This document shows, piece after piece, positions 19,739 to 31,400 of a stretch of 64,000 nt of DNA. Where the stretch lies: positions 6,541,345-6,605,344 of the forward strand of contig NC_030683.2 in the NCBI RefSeq assembly GCF_000004195.4, read 5' to 3'. A program made the position numbers and the translations under genes. Each line of letters opens with the position of its first letter. Position 1 is the first letter of the stretch. The notes beneath the pieces were generated by a model. The model was not told the DNA's origin. It did no database searches and was given only the letters and a program-made list of their open reading frames with translations. The stretch is from Xenopus tropicalis. Its lineage: Eukaryota; Chordata; Amphibia; Anura; Pipidae.

Positions 19739-21939
19739 GTTTGCCTTCACCATTGAACCCCTGGCTATCCTAATCAGGCAAACCCCGGCACTGGAAGGTT
19801 GGCACTAGGGACCAATGGAGGAAAGAGTCTCCTTATATGCAGATGACCTGCTGGTTTACTTAGCAGACGCAGGCCCCTCATTAACCACATTGGCCAGTAT
19901 CATAGCACATTTCGGGAAACTCTCTGGATTGCAAATGAATTGAGATAACTCTGCCTTGATATGTGTAGACCCAACCCCACTTCCTGCTCTACCACAGGAC
20001 ATCCCCTTAATGGCAGTAGAAGCATTTAAGTACTTGGGAATCCAAATCCACCCAGACCTAAACACCTATATGATACTAAACCTTGATCCAATCACATCCT
20101 CCTTAAATAACACCCTACCCATGTGGTCCAAACGTCCCCTAACACCTGCCACGCTTTCTATATATATTCCATAACTCTCCTATCCATATCCCCAAAAGTT
20201 AATCAGACCCTAAAACACTTTATATAGGGAGGCAAAACACCTAGAATTGCTTGGAAGAAACTAACCCCTCCCACCAAAGACTTTGGATTGGGACTACCAG
20301 ACTAATACCTTTACTATTTGGCTAGTCAGCTGCACTACATTAAATGGTGGTTTGATCCTGACCCATACAACCCAAATATGACTCTGCAAGCAGTAACAGT
20401 AGGGTCACTGGAGGGCCTTAGACATCTCCCATATAGAGCAATTACAGACTACAAAAATCTCCCAGCGGTAATGACAACTCTGAGGAAAGCCTGGAACCGA
20501 GCACTCAAGATGTATCCACAACACACCCCAACTGTAACACCCAGTATATACCCTTATGGGCAAACTCTCAACTCCCCCACTTCTATAAGTTTCCTGGCTT
20601 TTTGTATTGGCCACGCAAACAGATCAGGCATCTGCAGGACACACTTGATGGCTCCGCACTGGGTACATATGAGTTCTTCAAAGAGAAACTTGAAGAACCC
20701 ACTCTCCCCCAATTCTGATATTTCCAATTTAGGCAGGTATTCCAAGCACAGTTTGGTGGAGTTGACATACAAACCTCCCAACCAGTTTGAAATTGCACTT
20801 TGGTCCCCTATTTTAACCAAACCTACATCTACACTGTATAAAATTCTATTACAAACAACCCCCTCCCCATTCCAAACAGCCCATCGTTAGTGGGTGTCCA
20901 ATGTCCCAGATCTTACAGAGGAAGACTATTACTACTTACTACTTATTTCCAGTAAGAGATAAACTTGTCCAATTTAAATGGCTGCACCAATTGTATCTCA
21001 CACCCATACGAATGAGGTCCGTGGGACGCAACCCCGAAGCACGATGCCCTAGGTGTGGAATGGAGGAGGCAAATTTCTTACATATGGCCTGGTCTTGCCC
21101 ACATGTAGCCACATTTTGGTCTGAGGTCATAAATCTCCTAGCAGACAAATTGGAATTCCCCAAAGTTCTGACACCCCAGGTGTGTATACTGGGAATCCTG
21201 GATGAGTTAATAAGCACCAACCATGCCAGAACCAGATACAAAACACTCCAATACTATGCAAGAAAAATCATTGCAATGACTTGGATGGGACCCACACACC
21301 CTACAGTTTAAAGCTGGATTACCCGGGCAAATCAAACTCTGCCCCATTAAACTTACTCTGCTAGCCAGAGGTTCCAAAAAGAAATTTGGAGCCCCATGGT
21401 GGGAGGCCTAGGTGGACAAGGTTCCTTGACATAAAATGTAACACCCCACTGCATATACTGATTACCATCCAACAGCCACCTACTTTTAAATGTCTATACT
21501 ACGTGTAAGACCTACTGTAACTGAATAGACCGACGCTGAACAATAGTGATCATCGTCATACCAACCAAATTTATTTTATTATGCTGCTTTTCCCATAACA
21601 GAATTGTAAATTCCGGTGAATTATGACTTTTAAAAGTAAAACATAAAGAGAATTATAGGTGTAAATGTTTATAGCAGCCTTCTCTCTACAGGCCAACTGG
21701 GAAAAGTCCAAATAGATCATCTAGAAATATATTTGTGCGGCCCCTAGTGGCACAATGGGTAAGTACATGCTGAGTGTTATTCTTGGTCAGTTTAAAGGTA
21801 AAAACAGTACTTGAATTACATCACAATAGAAATGATAGACAGCTAACCTAGCGCTTAATCACAGGCCGGCCCAAAAAATCACACAATCAGCAGTTTATAA
21901 AAGTTACCAACACCCAATACCGAGCCTTCTTTCTAACCA

Positions 21940-22110
21940 GAAAGCTCTAACCAAGCTCTCCAGCTTGGAGTTTCAGCAGCTATTCGGTTGCTAGGGTCCA
22001 AATTACCTTAGCAGCCAGGGAGTGTTTTGAATGAAAGACTGATAAATAAATAGGGGAGGGGGCTGAATAGAAAAATAAGTAATATAAAGTAACAATAGGT
22101 CAGTGATCGC
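21940..22110. mobile_element. T2-like MITE fragment
   Basis: CAGCAGCTATTCGGTTGCTA, GGTCCAAATTACCTTAGCAG and TGAATGAAAGACTGATAAAT match the body of the MITEs at 1748 and 32794. Neither end is present. No gene is seen between 21600 and 22430 otherwise. Confidence 0.6.
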
Positions 22111-22429
22111 CTGAGAAGTGCATTTTGATTGGCTCTGAAAGGGTTAATAACCATGACAGTATTTGGTTAAATCTACTTTACTTGATAGAAAGCACTAGAG
22201 TCATGTAGACACAGGGATGGAACTTAATGCCCCAGTACTAATATGGGAAAGCCTAGTTGCATGAAAAATAATGAATTATGCCATTATGCCTACCAGGTAA
22301 AATGGGAGATTCCAAAAAAACGAACGCAAAAATTTTTCTTCAAAAACAGGAAAAACTGTGAAAGGCTGTTACATTTTATTCTCCCCCCACACACAAGGAT
22401 CAGGATATTACCCCCCAGCCTGAATCATC

Positions 22430-25400
22430 TTTGGAACAGGGGTATCATGTTTATTGCTGATAATTATTGGTATTAAAAAGAACTTAATAGGATCCTACAG
22501 AGAAGGGACCATCTGTACCTCTGTGCCCAACATTAGGGAAAGGGACAGTCAGACTGCAAATGCTAAATACATTTATTATTATTATCATCTCTGCGTTGGT
22601 TTGGGTTCAGCTGCAGAATCTGTTATGGATCTCTGATATAGCGAGGCGCTTCTACTCCTTGTATTATGTTGCCCGTGTCTTCATCTAGGAAACAAAATAC
22701 CAATAAGTGTATTCAATAAACATTATGTAGCAATATGAGCCAGTGCTGCTTGATTGCTATTGGTTACTTGGCCATGATAACAGTTCCAACTGACCCAATT
22801 AGGATCTAGATTAAAATATAAATTTGTATTAAAGTCTCTGTCTACAGGTAGCTTGTCAGTGATATATACAAACAAGGGGTAAATTAATGTACATAGGGAG
22901 CAGGGTAAGGGATAACAAATATTCATTGTACAGATGATAATAAAGAGTTAATAACAACAGAGAAACAAGAGGGGGTTCCATAGGGAAAGGGGTAAAAAAT
23001 GAAAAGCAAGTAAGGTCCATGGAAAACAATGAATGGATAAAGAGGAATAGAAGAGTAGAAAGAATTGCGTGAGAAATGGACTGGAGTCACTGGGGTATCA
23101 GTAGACAAAGCAAAAAAGAGACCAAAAAAGTAAAGGGCAAGTACAAGAAGGATAATGACAACTGAACAACAGAAGCAGCAGATCCAGTGGCTTCCAGGGG
23201 ACCCAGAGAAATACGGGGCTCAGTGGGAACATGGCCAGTGTCTGCAGGTTGGGGAACGGATGGGTTGCAGCAACTTCTAGTTCTTCTAGTTACACTCTTG
23301 GGGTCATATATTGAACTTACGTTGCATCTGGGGCACAAATAGAAGCAGACTGGCCTTTATATAAAAGCTAAAGGCATCAGGATCTATTTCTACGGAATCT
23401 GGTGGGACTGGCAGCAGGATTAGCCCTGTTTTTCATATTTGAACTTGAAGGCCTCCTTACCTTGTCTTTTGTGCTACGGCTGCCAGTCAGTCATTAATAA
23501 ACTGATTTACAAGTATTAAACGTGGCATGGTTTGTACCAGGTCTGCTAACCCATAGCAACCAGTCCATTAGTAGCATATACTGGCGACCTGCTGGGACAG
23601 TGACCCTTTGATTGGTTGATATGAGTTAGAAGAACAGACCTCATTGCAGAGCCGCTCCAGACATTCAGACCGTAGCAATGTTGGATCAAACCAGACCAGA
23701 AGGAGCACCAGAAGGATGACCAGGACCAGAACAATCAGAAGTTAGAAGACCTGGTACAAACATTTGCAACCTTTACGTTGCCCCAGAATGGTTGGGAATG
23801 AAGAGTTCAGTTTGAGGAGCAATATATTGATAGTTTACCTAATGAACTCTATTGTTACTGAGATTTTCTTAAACAATGAAATCTGTACAGATTCGGTGAA
23901 ATTTCTCAAATGTTTCCAAATTTTTCTAGGGAAGCGAATGGGGCAGTTTTGCTCATCACTGGTGCAATATCATGTATGAACCATGTATGTGCGTTGGATC
24001 TGTACCGGGTTCTTACCCGAGCTGCAGGGGGAGTTGTACTCGGTAACTGCATGTTCCACTGGAAGCAGAATAAGAACAGAGCAGGGATTAGTTTAGCCCC
24101 CAGTACCTTAGTGTGTCATGTTCAATTGGTAAAATAATGAGTAATAAGTATACAGTAATAAAGCTTAAATAAAGTATAAGCCGATCCGAATATAAGCCGA
24201 GGTACCTAATTTTACCTAAGAAAACTGGAAAAACTTATTGGCTCGAGTATAAGCCTAGGGTGGGAAATGCAGCCGCTACCGCTAAGGCACACTCAGGGGT
24301 AACAGCACTTCATTCATGCATCTCAAGTAAAAAGAGTAAACAGTGTAAAAATGGCAAGCAGTAACTGTACATTAATCTCTATATGTTAGCTAGCAATGAG
24401 ATTATTGGCAATGCATTAGTAAGGGTGCAAAATGGTCTTTGTGTCTTTGCGAAGTCCCATATAAAACACTTCTTTATGTTGCTAAGTTCAGCTATAAAAA
24501 TGGGCAGAAGTCTATACTCACCTCAGGTAATTACTACCATTTTGTCCTGGTGCTTTGCTTTTAGAGAGAGTTATTTAGTAATCTTGTATTTTGTCCTATT
24601 CTTTATTTAGGAAAAGTCTTCTAGACAGGGAAGGGCTGCTCCCATAGGCCAATGGCATATGGTGCCCTAATAAAAAGCATATATTGCACGAATGAGCAGA
24701 GCGCACATGTAACCCTACGCTGCCCTTACTAATCGACTCGAGTATAAGCCGAGGATTCTTTTTTCAGCACATTTTGAGTGCTGACAAACTCTGCTTATGC
24801 TTGAGTATATACGCTAATCAAATGGCCATCGCGTGGTTTTAGATGTAACAGATTTAATTGAATGAGAAAATGTTATTTTATTGTTTGTCACTTGAAAACT
24901 TATGGACGAGACTCAATTTGATCTGAAGAAACTTTTCTCCTTATTCAGTTCCATGACTTCAATAGAGTTTTCATGTGAGATACATGGCGCTGAATTGCAT
25001 CTGGCTCTATGGGACAATCTGGAGATGAATCAGGAGATAAACTTTTCTCATCCAATTGAATGTGGCTCAGAGAACATTTGTGGAAGGCGACTACTCCGCC
25101 CATTCACTGACAACAATACATGGACCTTCTCTTCTGTTTATCTCCTCATCTCCTATAATACCAAACTCCTTCCTAGCACTTCCTGGTGCATTGTACACAA
25201 GGAAACCTTGACTACCCATATAGCCCATAGCAACCAATCAGTGAACAAGATGATGAAATAACACATCCGATTGGTAGCCGTGTGTTACAGGACTAGAGCA
25301 AACATTGTTGCCTGAAGCCTTACAATACAATATGAGAGCCTTCCTAATCCAAAATGTACTCATATACATACATAGCATTGCTTTAAAACCCCAAACGAAT

Positions 25401-28400
25401 GATGGTGTTAAGAATAATGGTTGGATATATATATATTTTTTAATGTTCTCTAAGTATTCCCTTCTCCCCCACTTGCCAGTCACATTGGATTTTCTAATTA
25501 GAGAGAAGCTCCTTACCTGGCTCATAATAATCATAGACTTTCACTATGGCTGGTCTGAGATTCTTCACCAGAACCTCTTGTTCCACCATGAAGGAGAAAT
25601 TAACTGGATGACGTCCTAACTAGGAGAAGGGGGGAGAAAAACCAGTTCTGTCTTCTTTAAAAACATACTTAATAGGATATAAGTACATGAAATGTAGAAA
25701 AAAGATGCTGAGACATGAGACATGGAGACCAAAGTGACCCACCTCGCTTAAGTAGAATGTCACCTTGTCAGTTTGGGTCTCACTCCACATTATAAAGTTG
25801 TTCCATCTGATGACCTGGGAAAAGGAAAACAAGTCTGAGATCAAAGTCCAAAACACACATAAAAGAGTCCAAAAAAAATGTCTGTGTCTCCCAACTTGGT
25901 ATCTTAGATGTTGAGAAGTCATTGGCAGAAGAAAAGGGGAGGCTTTCTCTAGTAATACACAAGAGCCAGGAATAGCCTGTATAATATATAGTGAATAAAG
26001 TACCCCCTATTGTAACATATAGGGATATTATAAGCCCCCGAGGAGTTCCTTATAATATATAGTGAATAAAGTGCCCCCTATTGTAACATATAGGGATATT
26101 ATAAGCCCCCGAGGAGTTCCTTATAATATATAGTGAATAAAGTGCCCCCTATTGTAACCTATAGGGATATTATAAGCCACAGAGGAGTTCCTTATAATAT
26201 ATAGTGAATAAAGTGCCCCCTATTGTAACATATAGGGATATTATAAGCCCCCGAGGAGTTCCTTATAATATATAGTGAATAAAGTGCCCCCTATTGTAAC
26301 ATATAGGGATATTATAAGCCCCCGAGGAGTTCCTTATAATATATAGTGAATAAAGTGCCCCCTATTGTAACATATAGGGATATTATAAGTCACAGAGGAG
26401 TTCCTTATAATATATAGTGAATAAAGTGCCCCCTATTGTAACATATAGGGATATTATAAGTCACAGAGGAGTTCCTTATAATATATAGTGAATAAAGTGC
26501 CCCCTATTGTAACATATAGGGATATTATAAGCCCCCGAGGAGTTCCTTATAATATATAGTGAATAAAGTGCCCCCTATTGTAACATATAGGGATATTATA
26601 AGCCCCCGAGGAGTTCCTTATAATATATAGTGAATAAAGTGCCCCCTATTGTAACATATAGGGATATTATAAGCCCCCGAGGAGTTCCTTATAATATATA
26701 GTGAATAAAGTACCCCCTATTGTAACATATAGGGATATTATAAGCCCCCGAGGAGTTCCTTATAATATATAGTGAATAAAGTGCCCCCTATTGTAACATA
26801 TAAGGATATTATAAGTCACTGAGGATTTCCATGACCATATAAAAGCCGAGGTAACTTCTAATATCCTTTATTATTTATTATAATATACAAGTTTTAGTGA
26901 GTCATGTGACCGAAATTACATCACTAAGCTCCGATTATAACTGATGACATCACTAAGCACCGTTTATAAGGATATAATTTACAATTTGGTCTCATAGGGA
27001 AATGACCCAACTATATATTATATATTTATAAATGGCATCATATTTGTCATATGAGTAGGATTAAAGCATATATATCAGCTATAATAGGCTGACGCCAATC
27101 CATGGAGTAAAAACCAAGGCTTTGGAAAGTCACATATCCCTGTTCTGCGGGGCAGTCACTCACCTGGTCAATACTCTTCTTATCAGGGGTAAAGCCTGAG
27201 AGCATCTTGACCTCAACCAGAGCCATGTTGGATTTTTCCCGAGACCCTGTGTATCTGCAAGAAGAGAAGCAGCCGTGGGACTCATTCTGTCCATTTCATG
27301 CAATCTTAGGGGAACATACAAATATATATTATATATATATAACAATCACTAGGGGGTGCCAAAATGTTAGGCAACCCCCTCCCCCCAGTGTTTGTAATCG
27401 CTTACCTTATACTGAGCTCAACACAAAAAGGGTAATGTAATAAAAGGCAGTAAGTTTGCCCAGGAGCAGCAACCCATAGCAACCAATCAGCAGGTAGCAT
27501 TTTCTGGTCACCTGTTTAAAAGCAAACATCTTATTGGTTGCTATGGGTTATGGTCAGAAGCCAGAGAATGAGAGAAGACGAGATAATGTGTGAGCTTCTG
27601 TACTAGAGCAGTAGGGAGACACAATGGTGGAATATATTGGAATAAAAGAGAACACTCACTGAATGTAAATGTCTATGCCCATCTGTTTCATTGGCTCCTG
27701 GGGACATTGCTGTGGTTGGGTCTCCACTCGTACTGAGAAGGTGGCGTCACTTCTAGGTGGGGGGATGTTGTATCTCAGGACAGTCTGTGGGACGAGAACT
27801 GAATCAGACTGGGAATCTATCAGATTGAGGAATAGTAAGAGAGTGAGTGTCCCCTCACCTGTACATACACACAGCCGCTCCCAGTGGCTGACAGAGAGTA
27901 CTCTCCAGGGATATCTGGCAGTGAGGCTTTCTGTAGCAGGAGCCGGTTAGTCTGATCCACATGGAACTGTTGATGGAACCCAGTCTTGGAAGTGACTGTG
28001 ACTGTGACATCTCCCTTGTCAGAGAATGTGGCCTCGGCATACTCAGCAAGAGCCTGTAGCGCTACAACCGTGTCCTGTGAGATGAAGGAGAAAGTAATAA
28101 CACAGAAGGCTGAATTGAAATCAGGAAACATTTAGAAACATCTCCAGCTCACACATACAAAGTTCAGACCTATCTAGATCCAGCACAAACCAACCCAATA
28201 TGTAGTAAGCACCGGCCAAATTCTGGCCCGACCTGGGAAAACCTGGGCAAGTAGCAGGTGTGCATTCACTTGTAAGGGAAGCAAGTTTGGTTACTGTAAA
28301 AGGAACGTATTGTTCTACTGCAGAAGATATAGGTCCATGTTGGAAGCCACAGTAGATGGCATGACCTAAAAAGGACATTATACTGTAGAGCTGTTCATAT

Positions 28401-31400
28401 TTACATTTTACTCATTGAGTTGCATGGGGCTCTAGGGGAACTCAGGAACTGAATGAGACAAGCCTTTCTCCATCAGTGCCACCTTCAGTACGTCCCACTC
28501 CATCAGTGCCACCTTCAGTACGTCCCACTCCATCAGTGCAACTTCAGCACGTCACACTCCATCAGTGCCACCTTCAGTACGTCGCACTCCATCAATGCCA
28601 CCTTCAGTACGTCCCACTCCATCAGTGCCACCTTCAGTACATCACACTCCATCAGTGCCACCTTCAGTACGTCCCACTCCATCAGTGCCACCTTCAGTAC
28701 ATCACACTCCATCAGTGCCACCTTCAGTACATCACACTCCATCAGTGCCACCTTCAGTACATCACACTCCATCAGTGCAACTTCAGTACATCACACTCCA
28801 TCAGTGCAACTTCAGTACATCACACTCCATCAGTGCCACCTTTCAGTGCCACCTTCAGTACATCACACTCCATCAGTGCCACCTTCAGTACGTCCCACTC
28901 CATCAGTGCCACCTTCAGTACGTCACACTCCATCAGTGCCACCTTCAGTACATCACACTCCATCAGTGCAACTTCAGTACGTCCCACTCCATCAGTGCCA
29001 CCTTCAGTACGTCTCACTCCATCAATGCCACCTTCAGTACGTCCCACTCCATCAGTGCCACCTTCAGTATGTCACACTCCATCAGTGCCACCTTCAGTAC
29101 GTCACACTCCATCAGTGCCACCTTCAGTACGTCCCACTCCATCAGTGCCACCTTCAGTACGTCCCACTCCATCAGTGCCACCTTCAGTACGTCACACTCC
29201 ATCAGTGCCACCTTCAGTACGTCCCACTCCATCAGTGCCACCTTCAGTACGTCCCACTCCATCAGTGCCACCTTCAGTACATCACACTCCATCAGTGCCA
29301 CCTTCAGTACATCACACTCCATCAGTGCCACCTTCAGTACATCACACTCCATCAGTGCCACCTTCAGTACATCACACTCCATCAGTGCCACCTTCAGTAC
29401 ATCACACTCCATCAGTGCCACCTTCAGTACGTCCCACTCCATCAGTGCCACCTTCAGTACGTCACACTCCATCAGTGCCACCTTCAGTACGTCCCACTCC
29501 ATCAGTGCCACCTTCAGTACGTCCCACTCCATCAGTGCCACCTTCAGTACATCACACTCCATCAGTGCCACCTTCAGTACGTCCCACTCCATCAGTGCCA
29601 CCTTCAGTACGTCACACTCCATCAGTGCCACCTTCAGTATGTCCCACTCCATCAGTGCCACCTTCAGTACATCACACTCCATCAGTGCCACCTTCAGTAC
29701 GTCCCACTCCATCAGTGCCACCTTCAGTACGTCCCACTCCATCAGTGCCACCTTCAGTACGTCCCACTCCATCAGTGCCACCTTCAGTACGTTGCACTCC
29801 ATCAATGCCACCTTCAGTACGTCCCACTCCATCAATGCCACCTTCAGTACGTCCCACTCCATCAATGCCACCTTCAGTACGTCCCACTCCATCAGTGCCA
29901 CCTTCAGTACGTCCCACTCCATCAGTGCCACCTTCAGTACGTCCCACTCCATCAATGCCACCTTCAGTACATCCCACTCCATCAGTGCCACCTTCAGTAC
30001 GTCCCACTCCATCAATGCCACCTTCAGTACATCCCACTCCATCAGTGCCACCTTCAGTATGTTACACAAAGGGCCACATTGATTTTTATCAGAAAACTTA
30101 ATTCTTATGGTTTATCACATGAAAACTTATGGGTGAGATTCTACTAATTGAGCTCCAGCTTTTCCCCATAGACTTAGAGTTATAGAATAGAGTTCTCATG
30201 GGATAAACAGTGAGATACGTTTTTCTCGTTGGATTGCATCTGGCTCTATGGGCCAATCTGGACTTGCATAGGGAGAAGTCTCATCTAATTAAATCTGGCA
30301 CAAAGTGTCCTTAATGTACCCAACAGTCTCCATTTATGTCATCTGAAGTCTCCTCTGTATCACCTTCAGAACCCTGTGCTCCTTTATTATTCCTTGTACT
30401 CCCTCTGTGCTATTCCCAGTACCAACCTCTTCCCAGTGTCACCTACAGTACTTCCCACTCCCACCTATTGTCCTCCTTCCAGTTACCTGAGTAGAAGAGA
30501 ACCCCCCATGAGGATTTTGCTGCTTGCTCAGCCAGTTGACTATCTCAGAAGCTTTGCCCAGGTCCTTGTTGGGGCCAGAGAGAAGGGCCAGCAGCACATA
30601 GGAGGTTAACTCCACCTCAGCTGAGGGAGCCCGGTGCCAGTATGGGAGGTCAGCGGCCTGAAAAGCAGATTTAAGCTCCCAGTGGAGCTGCCCATCTAAG
30701 GATAAAAAACAATAATAATAGTAGTTATTGCTTTACTGCAGTATTGTCCCTCAGATCTGGGTGCAAGGATCATGGCATAGGAAACTTCATTCATACAGTG
30801 CAGCACTGACTATAATGGTACAATATACCTTGGTGTTCATTATAATTAATAAAGGGGTGAAAGTGATCTTTTTGAATGGATTGACACAGTGGGGGTCACT
30901 TATCAATCTCGCTGCATTGTCAGGAAAGAATATGGTCATTGCTCTCTTGGAATTGCACTTCGCTCACTGCACTTGGGGCAAAAATGAACCCAGTAATTTT
31001 CTATCCGTTAAAGCTCTAATACTTGGATCGGGCAGTGGTAAATAAGGCCCATAATGGTGGCTTTGCCCTCAGACTGAAAAATTCATTTTGTCATTGAGAG
31101 CTCCAGTTATTACTGGCTGACCAAAAGGACCAATGGCTGGAAGGAGGTGGAATCACATAGATTCCCTTGTACAAGTACTAAATGTTCTTTAATGGATCAG
31201 TCGTTATTTCGGCTGTAATTCACCACATGACACAAGTTCCGTACCTTTCCTCACAGCCTTCTCCTCCAGTTTAGCCAGCAGCATCTCCCTGAGTTCAGTA
31301 TTGTTACTCAGAGTGAAAGTGTAGGCCAGCAGAGCCTGGGTGTACACACTGCTCACATCTTTGGCAGCCTTCCTCAGGCAGGATAAAGCATCTGCCACCA

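Larger units (their letters stand above)
19085..21310 (+). pseudogene. L1/Tx1 ORF2 remnant (RT to C terminus)
   Basis: RT motifs: FIKWICMLYLTPTAK, then (after the insertion) GNGIASNSFPLTRGTRQGCP, then RVSLYADDLLVYLADAG near 19830, EAFKYLGIQIHPDL near 20010, and the C-terminal knuckle around PRCGMEEANFLHMAWSCPHV at 21045-21110. YADD is the polymerase active-site box. Frames change several times and two insertions interrupt it. Confidence 0.75.
18300..21600 (+). mobile_element. L1/Tx1-like LINE, plus strand, second copy
   Basis: Order on the plus strand: ORF1 (about 18640-19080), then directly RT sequence (from about 19085), a palindromic insertion (19141-19457), RT motif [10 protein letters not shown] (about 19525-19554), a SINE-like insertion (19549-19738), the YADD box (about 19838), the rest of ORF2 to about 21300, and untranslated sequence. 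The endonuclease and N-terminal RT are absent, as in the minus-strand copy. Many stops and frameshifts. Confidence 0.72.

Noticed and set aside
22684..24058. Direct splice of the 103-bp exon to the terminal exon, without the 42-bp exon
   Set aside because: Phase would allow it, but it would drop the conserved PCS segment, and the 42-bp exon has good splice sites and the family sequence. It may occur as a minor splice form.
28453..30147. ORFs of 564, 541, 505 and 351 aa on both strands
   Set aside because: All lie in the 30-bp minisatellite; a unit divisible by three with no stop opens every frame. No start context, no domain, and an intron position inside the A2M-like gene.
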